Origin: JBMNRY01 sp050944915
GTDB taxonomy: Bacteria > Bacillota > Limnochordia > JAAZLZ01
Assembly (NCBI GenBank): GCA_050944915.1
Contig: JBMNRY010000065.1
Span: forward strand, 1 to 11,547
Length of the DNA stretch: 11,547 bases
Reading direction: 5' to 3'
The position numbers were made by a program, and so were the translations under genes. Position 1 is the stretch's first letter. Each line of letters starts with the position of its first letter. Shown here in pieces: positions 1 through 5,376 of the stretch. Below the pieces are notes generated by a model. It had not been told where the DNA came from. It did not search any database and saw only the letters and a list, made by a program, of their open reading frames with translations.

Positions 1-1
1 A

Positions 2-316
2 GGTCGTTTTGGCTTTTTCGTGGCCATTTTTGGCCTCGGGATCGGGGGCGGGCTGGCTTTACCTCCCTTGGATACCTTAGTAACCAGCAGCGTTGGAGGC
101 GAACAGCGGGGGGTTCTAACGACTTTAGCGGGCAGCCTCCGCAGCTTAGGTGTAGCCTTGGCTCCCATCTTCCTCGGCTATTTTCTAAATTTCGGTTCCC
201 CTTGGCCCTTTTGGGTGATGACCATCCTCCTTTTGATCTCCCTTCTGTTGACCTGTCTTTACATTCGGGAAGAAGAGATGCTCCCCCGACGCTTATTACC
301 GGGAAATAAAGGTTAA
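2..316 (+). CDS. MFS transporter, C-terminal part (cut by window edge)
   Basis: This is the last 104 or so codons of a membrane transporter whose 5' part lies outside the window. The frame is open from base 2, so a GTG at base 20 is probably an internal valine. The peptide begins with a glycine-rich membrane helix (FGLGIGGGLALPPLDTL). A cytoplasmic turn follows (GGEQRGVLTTLAGSLRSLG) whose QRG..L.GS.R.LG pattern is typical of the region between helices 10 and 11 in drug/H+ antiporter-type major facilitator proteins. Two more hydrophobic helices (GVALAPIFLGYFL and PFWVMTILLLISLLLTCLYI) precede a short charged tail ending REEEMLPRRLLPGNKG. The family assignment rests on this pattern and the substrate cannot be told. 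No convincing terminator follows the stop. Confidence 0.8.
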   Translation, partial: GRFGFFVAIFGLGIGGGLALPPLDTLVTSSVGGEQRGVLTTLAGSLRSLGVALAPIFLGYFLNFGSPWPFWVMTILLLISLLLTCLYIREEEMLPRRLLPGNKG

Positions 317-400
317 AATTTTCTATATTATCGCAGGATTTTTTCGGAAGATGTGGTAAATAGATAGGAGAAACCGCTTATTAATCCGAGAAAGAGATAC

Positions 401-601
401 ATGGGTAAGTTTTTTGAGGAGGGTATCGAGGCTATGGAACTGGCCGCCCTACAAAAGGACAGCATTAATTGGCAGGAAGCCCAAGCCAAATTCGAAAGAT
501 TACTGGCCTTAGACAAGGATTCTTCCGAATTCCTCGTTGCCTACCGCGAGGTTGAAAGGTTAATCGAAATGGGGATGATGATGGAAAGAAGGGAAGGTTA
601 G
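401..601 (+). CDS. Small uncharacterised helical protein (66 aa)
   Basis: I do not recognise this protein with confidence. It is 66 residues, rich in Glu, Leu, Ala and Met, and looks wholly helical with no membrane segment. The middle part (KDSINWQEAQAKFERLL..DKDSSEFLVAYREVERLIE) has a spacing reminiscent of the YlbF/YmcA regulators of Bacillota, but it is shorter and the likeness is only by eye. The ATG at 401 has a weak purine-rich site before it (AGAAAGAG). An internal ATG at 434 has a better AGGAGG at 417-422, 11 bases upstream, so the protein could instead be 55 residues. It lies 84 bases after the transporter gene and converges with the NifU-like gene 20 bases away. Its stop codon sits in the loop of a perfect 9-bp hairpin. 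Confidence 0.5.
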   Translation: MGKFFEEGIEAMELAALQKDSINWQEAQAKFERLLALDKDSSEFLVAYREVERLIEMGMMMERREG

Positions 602-613
602 AGTCCTTCCCTT
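589..613. terminator. Perfect 9-bp hairpin between convergent genes, possible terminator
   Basis: AAGGGAAGG (589-597) pairs perfectly with CCTTCCCTT (605-613) around a 7-base loop that contains the stop codon of the small + strand gene. It lies in the gap where two convergent genes end. On the - strand the hairpin is followed by a pyrimidine-rich CTTTCC, and on the + strand no T run follows. It may therefore help end transcription of the NifU-like gene, but it is not a textbook rho-independent terminator. Confidence 0.35.
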
Positions 614-620
614 ATGTCCC

Positions 621-842
621 TTAAACCGATTCTACGGTAGTGACCTCGGGGATCTGTTCCTTGAGTATCCGTTCGATGCCGTTCTTCAGGGTCATCTGGG
701 ACATGGGGCAACCGGCACAAGCCCCGACCAATCTAACCAGGACGGTTCCGTCATCTTGTACATCTACCAATTCCACATCCCCGCCATCGGCTTGTAAGCG
801 GGGCCGAATTTCTTCGATTACTTTACTTACCTTTTCCTTCAC
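621..842 (-). CDS. NifU-like iron-sulfur scaffold protein (Nfu domain)
   Basis: A 73-residue protein made only of the NifU C-terminal (Nfu) domain, which in known members holds a 4Fe-4S cluster between subunits and passes it to apoproteins in the cytosol. Visible signatures are the RPRLQADGGDVELVDV strand region and the cluster-binding CAGCPMSQMTLKNGIE segment with its CxxC pair, followed by EIPxV-like residues (EQIPEVTTVES). Stand-alone proteins of 70-80 residues are usual in Bacillota. The frame extends upstream to a GTG at 881 and an ATG at 866, but I chose the GTG at 842. A full-strength ribosome site (AGGGAGGTG, 857-849) lies 6 bases before it, and the promoter -10 box at 873-878 puts the transcript start near 866. 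It forms its own transcription unit just downstream of the kinase terminator. Confidence 0.93.
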   Translation of the reverse strand: MKEKVSKVIEEIRPRLQADGGDVELVDVQDDGTVLVRLVGACAGCPMSQMTLKNGIERILKEQIPEVTTVESV

Positions 843-857
843 CAGGTTCACCTCCCT
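840..857 (-). promoter_or_regulatory. Ribosome binding site and GTG start of the NifU-like gene
   Basis: On the - strand the site reads AGGGAGGTGAACCTGGTG. GGAGGTGA is complementary to the 3' end of bacterial 16S rRNA, and the last GTG is the chosen start. The same 18 bases, with one difference, precede and include the rpsT start at 11405-11422. The GTG inside the ribosome site is in frame with the gene but is more likely pairing sequence than a start codon. Confidence 0.75.
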
Positions 858-872
858 GAAAATCATGGTTTC

Positions 873-901
873 AGTATACACCAGCCCTTAAGCTTTTACA
901 A
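873..901 (-). promoter_or_regulatory. Sigma-A-type promoter of the NifU-like gene
   Basis: On the - strand a -35 box TTGTAA (901-896) and a -10 box TATACT (878-873, five of six consensus bases) are separated by exactly 17 bases. The expected start of transcription is near 866, giving a short leader of about 24 bases that contains the ribosome site. It lies just after the kinase terminator, so the small gene is likely transcribed independently. Confidence 0.65.
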
Positions 902-931
902 TTGTTATCCAGGCTTTATGTGTTGTTCATA

Positions 932-956
932 GAAAAAGGGCCGCCAGTTGGCGGCC
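932..956 (-). terminator. Rho-independent terminator of the ADP-dependent kinase gene
   Basis: On the - strand GGCCGCC (956-950), the loop AACT and GGCGGCC (945-939) form a perfect all-GC 7-bp stem. It is followed by C and five T (937-933). The stem begins about 10 bases after the kinase stop codon, in the right orientation to end the chemoreceptor-kinase transcript. Confidence 0.87.
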
Positions 957-965
957 ATCGTTGTT

Positions 966-2402
966 TTAAAGGGTACCGATGATGAAAGAGGAAGAGGAGA
1001 TAATATCCCCTAGCCCAACGGTGAGGACAGGTTTGGGAACCACCTTAGTGGGCAGGAAGGCCAGGTCGTGGGGACCATACTTGGTGGTACCCGTTTGGAA
1101 GAACTCTTCGCCGGCCTTGAGGTGCTCGGCCAAAGCGTGGAACTTCTCTAGACCCCGGGTGGAGAGGGGGATATCTAAGCCACCTTCAATTTCACTTTTG
1201 TCTTCAATGGTACCGGCTGCCGAGCGGGCGGCGGCTAAGGTGGCAGCTAAGAGCAGCCCGGAACGGGTTGCCTCTGCAGATACGAAGCCTTCCTTCACTA
1301 AGCAGAGGTAATAGCCTAGATCGTGGAGATGGACCCGCTTCAGCCCTGTGTGTTCCATCAGGACTTCCACGCCCCGTAAGACGGCTTCGATGGAATCCTG
1401 GCCTTCGATGGCCGCGGCCACCTCGGTTTGTCCGATATCTTTCAACAAGGCCACCATTTCCACTTCGTTGAGACCGAGGCTGTCCACCAGGGGTAAAATC
1501 AGATCGACGATCCCCTTGCGGATCTTGCTGCTGGCGATGGAGGCAAACTCATAGTGCTTCTTCATATGGGGTGCCTCTTCTCCCAGAAGCTTGAGATAAT
1601 CGGCTACCGGTTGCAGACAATCCCGGTAGGTAGAACCATCGGGGTAATTTTCCGAAAGGATGTGGAAGCCGGAAATGACAAAGTGGCTGAAGGATTCGTT
1701 CTTGGCTACGACACCGGCTTTGAAATCCTCCCGGACTTGCAGTCGGTTATTGATGGGATTCCAAGCGGCGATATACCGGTTGGCCCGAGGGGTGGTAAAC
1801 TGGAGCCCGGGGATATTAATCTCTAAACCCGCGGGATATTCAAAGATCCAGTGGACGGCGTAAACCCCTTCCCCTTCATAGGCTTGACGGGGTTGTTTAA
1901 GAACATATTCTCCGTCTTCTTCGACCATGACGAATAGGTTAGGTCGATCGATGAACAGTTCCGCCTGTTCCTTGGTCAAAGGATTAGCGTAAACCAAGAT
2001 CTGCTCAAAGCCGATGGGGCTTAGGTAATTGGCCATGTTGCCCGATGTGCCCCCGATGCGCAAACGATCATAGCCGAAATTTTCCATAGTCCACCGGAAG
2101 GTTTCCTCGGAGCGAATGATCAACTGCAGGGCTTTACCCTTTTGCATCGAATCGAGGAGTCCCACCAAAAGATCCGCGGGGGAATTGATCTCCAGGGGAA
2201 TTTGTCCTTGGCGGGCCAGCACTTCTTCCCGCAATGCGTCATCTTCCCGGAGGATGTTTTCCAATTCCTGGGGATTGACCCCTTTTAATCCATCGATGGT
2301 GGAATGAAAGCCTAAGATCACACCTGGGACTTGGGAAATCTTTTCAAGGTTAGCTGGTAAATAACGGCGGTACATGTCATTCCAATGGGTTGTTAAATCC
2401 AT
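966..2402 (-). CDS. ADP-dependent glucokinase/phosphofructokinase family protein
   Basis: A 478-residue cytosolic sugar kinase of the family in which known archaeal and animal members use ADP, not ATP, to phosphorylate glucose or fructose 6-phosphate. The family motifs appear in order. GFHSTIDGLK (31-40) contains the sugar-site Asp, followed by IGGTSGNMANYL (116-127), HYEFAS (283-288), SLGLNEVEM (308-316) and RVHLHDLGYYL (356-366). Near the end comes TVGLGDIISSSSF (461-473), whose GxGD Asp466 is the expected catalytic base. The length matches archaeal enzymes (about 450-480). The first motif differs from the archaeal NxNxD form as I recall it, having Ser/Thr for the Asn residues, so sugar preference cannot be read and a sub-family is possible. 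The ATG at 2402 has GGGAGGG at 2415-2409, 6 bases upstream. It lies 59 bases after the chemoreceptor gene with no terminator between, so co-transcription is likely. Confidence 0.93.
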   Translation of the reverse strand: MDLTTHWNDMYRRYLPANLEKISQVPGVILGFHSTIDGLKGVNPQELENILREDDALREEVLARQGQIPLEINSPADLLVGLLDSMQKGKALQLIIRSEETFRWTMENFGYDRLRIGGTSGNMANYLSPIGFEQILVYANPLTKEQAELFIDRPNLFVMVEEDGEYVLKQPRQAYEGEGVYAVHWIFEYPAGLEINIPGLQFTTPRANRYIAAWNPINNRLQVREDFKAGVVAKNESFSHFVISGFHILSENYPDGSTYRDCLQPVADYLKLLGEEAPHMKKHYEFASIASSKIRKGIVDLILPLVDSLGLNEVEMVALLKDIGQTEVAAAIEGQDSIEAVLRGVEVLMEHTGLKRVHLHDLGYYLCLVKEGFVSAEATRSGLLLAATLAAARSAAGTIEDKSEIEGGLDIPLSTRGLEKFHALAEHLKAGEEFFQTGTTKYGPHDLAFLPTKVVPKPVLTVGLGDIISSSSFIIGTL

Positions 2403-2461
2403 AAAGCACCCTCCCTTTTCTTAACCCGTTTCCTAATTCTCTTTTTGGTTAAATTTTCCCT

Positions 2462-4396
2462 TTATAACTTGAAGGAACTTCCCATAGTTTCCTCGATGGT
2501 AGCGGCCAACCGGCTGACCCCTTCTGCGGTCCCGGCCAACTGGGTGACCGACGCGGCTTGTTCTTGACTGGCCGCAGCGATATCTTCCCCACCGGAGGTT
2601 AAATCGGCGGCTGCTTCGGCCACTCGATGGGCTTCTTCGTTGACCTCGTCGATCAGTCGCAGGATGGCCCCAAAGGTGTTCTCTAGATTTTGAGCCAGCC
2701 TTAAGCTATCGCCGGTCTTTTGGGCATCAGCTTGTACTTTGTTCACCACTTGGTTTATATCCCCTTGGATATCTTGGATCAAGGCGGTGATCCGACCGGC
2801 GGCATCACTGGATCCTTCCGCCAACTTGCGGACTTCCTGGGCGACGACGGCAAAACCCCGGCCGTGCTCTCCTGCCCGGGCGGCTTCGATGGCGGCATTG
2901 AGGGCTAAGAGATTAGTCTGCTCCGCAAAGCCCATGATGAGATGGATGATTTCACCGATCTCCCTGGAACGGCTCCCTAAACCGGTGAGCTCCTCCGCCA
3001 GTTGTTCCACATCCTTGGTCATCTCCGTCATCATGACTACCGCCTCTTGGATAGCCCCCCGGCCGGCCATAGCCTCCCGATGGAGATGGGTACAATTCTC
3101 AGCCATCCTTTTGGCGCCTTCGTCAACTTGGTGGATATGTCCCGTAAATTCGTTGGTACTACTGGCCACTTCTTCGATGGCCGCGCTTAACTGACCGGCG
3201 GTGGCCGCCATTTCTTGGGAGGCGGCCGCCGTTTGGGCTACATGGTTCCCAATGGCGCCGATGAGCTGTCGCCACTTGATCACCATTTGACCACAACTAC
3301 GTAAAGCTTGACCGATTTCATCATTACCTTTGGCTTCGATCTGCAGCTGGAGATCCCCGTCGGCCAACTGACCGGTAAGCTCCGCTATATAAGCGATAGG
3401 GCGGCTGATGGCCCGGGAGCTAAGGAAGCTCACCGTCAAACCAAAGAGACTGATCACGATGAAGAAAACTCCCATGTTATTCCGTAACCGAAAGATGGGC
3501 GACCAGACCTCGCTCCGGTCGACTTCGATGATTAATCCCGCCGGAGCTTCCCCTAGCTGAACAAGGCTTAAGGAGCCCAGGACCGCTTCCCCTCGATAAT
3601 CCTCATATTCCAACTGCCGACGAAAGCTCCATTGACCCTGGCCCATAGCTTCCCGGAGTTCTTGACTGGCCAAGGTGTTTAAAGACAGATGTAGTGCACC
3701 CTCGCCGTAGGAACCGTAGCGGGCATTGGACAGGAGCATCCCTTGACCGTCGATGAGGTAAACATCGGCACTGGCCCCCAGCAAATCCATGCCTTGTTGC
3801 ACTATTCGATCCATATGGGCTTGATCCAAAATGATATTCAAGGTTCCCCGGATCTGTTTGTCTACCCAAACGGGCACCGAGATGACGAAGGCATTATGTT
3901 GAACCACATCGGAATAGAAAAGTTCCGACCAAGTGGGCCGGCCCCCTAGGGAGCTTTGCAGGTAATCCCGTTGACTGATATCGGTGCCCATAATCCCTCC
4001 ATCGGAAGCAAAAACGATGATCCCCTGGGGGTCGGTGAGAAAGATCTGGCTATAGCCGTATTGTTCTAAAACAAGGCGGGAAAAATTCTCTAAGGTTGGT
4101 AGATAGCTTAGCCACTCCCTATGGGCGTAAGAACCGATCTGGGAATAGTAAGTTAACCCAGCGGTGATTTCCCCCGCACCGGCTAATACTTGGGCATTTT
4201 GACGGTGTTGAATGAAGAAATCTTCGATGCGAGCGGTGAGAATATCTCGATAAAGGGCGGCCTGGGCGTAGATTCCTTCTTCCAACAGTTCGGTGGCTTG
4301 GAAATAGTTATAGGTACTTAAAACTAGCAGGGGCAAAGCTCCGACGATGATGGTCAACAAAAAGAGGCGACGAGCGATGGTCATCCTAATACGCAT
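2462..4396 (-). CDS. Methyl-accepting chemotaxis protein with Cache sensor
   Basis: A 644-residue transmembrane chemoreceptor that would signal through CheW/CheA to the flagellar motor. Numbered from the ATG at 4396, helix TM1 (about 10-30, LFLLTIIVGALPLLVLS) leads into an extracellular sensor (about 35-300) of double-Cache type. The sensor contains FLTDPQGIIVFASDGG near 119-134 and SVPVWVDKQIRGTLNIILD near 173-191. TM2 spans about 308-327, and a HAMP domain (about 328-385, RPIAYIAELTGQLADGDL) follows. The coiled-coil signalling domain has the conserved hairpin tip QTNLLALNAAIEAARAGEHG at 493-512. There is no C-terminal NWETF-type tether. The frame extends to an ATG at 4450, giving 662 residues. 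I prefer 4396 because the extra 18 residues look non-coding and GGGGGG lies at 4411-4406, 9 bases upstream. The ligand is unknown. The adjacent sugar kinase hints at carbohydrate sensing. Confidence 0.96.
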   Translation of the reverse strand: MRIRMTIARRLFLLTIIVGALPLLVLSTYNYFQATELLEEGIYAQAALYRDILTARIEDFFIQHRQNAQVLAGAGEITAGLTYYSQIGSYAHREWLSYLPTLENFSRLVLEQYGYSQIFLTDPQGIIVFASDGGIMGTDISQRDYLQSSLGGRPTWSELFYSDVVQHNAFVISVPVWVDKQIRGTLNIILDQAHMDRIVQQGMDLLGASADVYLIDGQGMLLSNARYGSYGEGALHLSLNTLASQELREAMGQGQWSFRRQLEYEDYRGEAVLGSLSLVQLGEAPAGLIIEVDRSEVWSPIFRLRNNMGVFFIVISLFGLTVSFLSSRAISRPIAYIAELTGQLADGDLQLQIEAKGNDEIGQALRSCGQMVIKWRQLIGAIGNHVAQTAAASQEMAATAGQLSAAIEEVASSTNEFTGHIHQVDEGAKRMAENCTHLHREAMAGRGAIQEAVVMMTEMTKDVEQLAEELTGLGSRSREIGEIIHLIMGFAEQTNLLALNAAIEAARAGEHGRGFAVVAQEVRKLAEGSSDAAGRITALIQDIQGDINQVVNKVQADAQKTGDSLRLAQNLENTFGAILRLIDEVNEEAHRVAEAAADLTSGGEDIAAASQEQAASVTQLAGTAEGVSRLAATIEETMGSSFKL

Positions 4397-4428
4397 AATT
4401 ATCTTCCCCCCATTATTAATACCGATAA

Positions 4429-4680
4429 CTATTCGCTGACTATTTCCCATTTCCTTCCATTAAGCCATAAGATCGGTCCTCCCTTAGGGCATAGGGCAGG
4501 ATTAGTTCTAAGGATGTGGAAAACGGAAACATAGAGACTACCTGGGAATAACTGGCGCGAGATCATGGGGGAGTACAAAAGACTGGCCTGGTCAAGCTCT
4601 ACCCCAGCGCCATGAGCATAGATCAGGAATTGTCGGTGGTCAGCTTTTTGCTCCCTGGGGGCAAGGCGGGCAACAGACAA
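4429..4680 (-). CDS. Weakly supported small ORF in the chemoreceptor/yigZ intergenic region
   Basis: The roughly 300 bases between the chemoreceptor start (4396) and the divergent yigZ start (4700) hold one open frame on the - strand with coding-like composition. By hand count GC is about 59, 46 and 52 percent at codon positions 1, 2 and 3. From a TTG at 4680 it would give about 83 residues, including LIYAHGAGVELDQASLLYS and GGPILWLNGRKWEIV, without membrane helices. I do not recognise it. Against it, no TTG, GTG or ATG in the frame has a convincing ribosome site. It also leaves only 19 bases to yigZ, and the frame simply continues into yigZ antisense. It ends 32 bases before the chemoreceptor ATG, so it could be a leader gene of that operon, a gene remnant or chance. 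No good sigma-A promoter or known riboswitch was found in this interval. Confidence 0.25.
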   Translation of the reverse strand: MSVARLAPREQKADHRQFLIYAHGAGVELDQASLLYSPMISRQLFPGSLYVSVFHILRTNPALCPKGGPILWLNGRKWEIVSE

Positions 4681-4699
4681 TTTGGGGGAAATAGTAGAG

Positions 4700-5326
4700 A
4701 TGGGAAAATATCGTGTAGTGACCAAAAGGACCACCAGTAGCCTTACCATCCGGAAATCGGAGTTCATAGCCCATGTGGTGCCCATCAGGGATGAGGAACA
4801 TGCTTGGGCCATCTTGGAAGAAATCAGGGAACAACATAAAGATGCCACCCATAATGTTTGGGCCTGGCGCCTCGGTGATGACGAACAGGTGCGTTTCAGC
4901 GATGATGGGGAACCTAGCGGCACCGCAGGCCGCCCCGTCTTGGAAGTCATCCAAAGGGAAGATATCTGTAATGTCCTAGTGGTGGTGACCCGCTATTTCG
5001 GTGGGATCCTCTTAGGAGCCGGTGGATTAATCCGAGCCTACAGCAGGGCGGCGACCCAAGGGCTCAAAGAAGCGCCCAAGGGTTATATGGTGCAGCAAAA
5101 TCAGTTTGCCGTCCAATTAGATTATCCCTTCTTGGGGAAACTGCAAAATGAACTGCATTCCATCGGCGGCCAGATGACGGAGGTCGACTATGGTGCCCAA
5201 GTGAAAGCCCAAATCACAGTCCCGCCCCAGCGAGCGGAATACATGGAGGCTTTTATCAGGGATTTGACCAACGGCACGGCCCAAATCCAACCCCTAGAAC
5301 CCTGTTGGGTATTGATGGACCGATGA
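4700..5326 (+). CDS. yigZ: YigZ/IMPACT family protein
   Basis: A 208-residue cytosolic protein of the YigZ (Bacillus YvyE)/IMPACT family, whose eukaryotic members modulate the translation-control kinase GCN2. The bacterial role is not settled. The N-terminal domain carries the family signatures KSEFIA (19-24), the HNVWAW segment (51-56), SDDGEPSGTAG (67-77) and TRYFGGILLGAGGLIRAYS (97-115). The C-terminal part (about 135-205) fits the DUF1949 ferredoxin-like domain found in bacterial members. The length is normal. The frame extends to a TTG at 4682, but the ATG at 4700 gives the usual family start (MGKYRVVTK..). A purine-rich GGGGGAAA lies upstream of that ATG. It is the first gene of a likely operon, with the helicase following after 50 bases. 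Confidence 0.95.
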   Translation: MGKYRVVTKRTTSSLTIRKSEFIAHVVPIRDEEHAWAILEEIREQHKDATHNVWAWRLGDDEQVRFSDDGEPSGTAGRPVLEVIQREDICNVLVVVTRYFGGILLGAGGLIRAYSRAATQGLKEAPKGYMVQQNQFAVQLDYPFLGKLQNELHSIGGQMTEVDYGAQVKAQITVPPQRAEYMEAFIRDLTNGTAQIQPLEPCWVLMDR

Positions 5327-5376
5327 TCCCCAGGGGCTGGAACAATGGGAAATTAACGCTAAAGGATGATGTTTAG

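Noticed and set aside
979..1311. Open frames on the + strand opposite the ADP-dependent kinase gene
   Set aside because: They lie fully antisense to a gene with clear family motifs, and their peptides are low-complexity and Ser/Pro/Arg-rich as expected of shadow frames.
2421..2452. TTAACC/GGTTAA inverted repeat between the chemoreceptor and kinase genes
   Set aside because: Only 6 bp with a 20-base loop and AT-rich surroundings, too weak to call an operator or terminator.
3603..3869. 88-codon - strand frame inside the chemoreceptor gene
   Set aside because: It overlaps the intact Cache domain in another frame and has no recognisable motif, so it is a shadow frame and not a frameshifted gene.
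4451..4699. Possible cyclic-di-GMP or other riboswitch before the chemoreceptor
   Set aside because: Such riboswitches often precede chemotaxis genes, but the conserved blocks could not be found on the - strand, and the only hairpin (near 4648-4664) has no terminator T run.
4640..4954. Long - strand frames opposite the 5' end of yigZ
   Set aside because: The portion above 4700 is antisense to well-conserved YigZ motifs and no ribosome site precedes its starts. Only the intergenic part was kept as a weak candidate.
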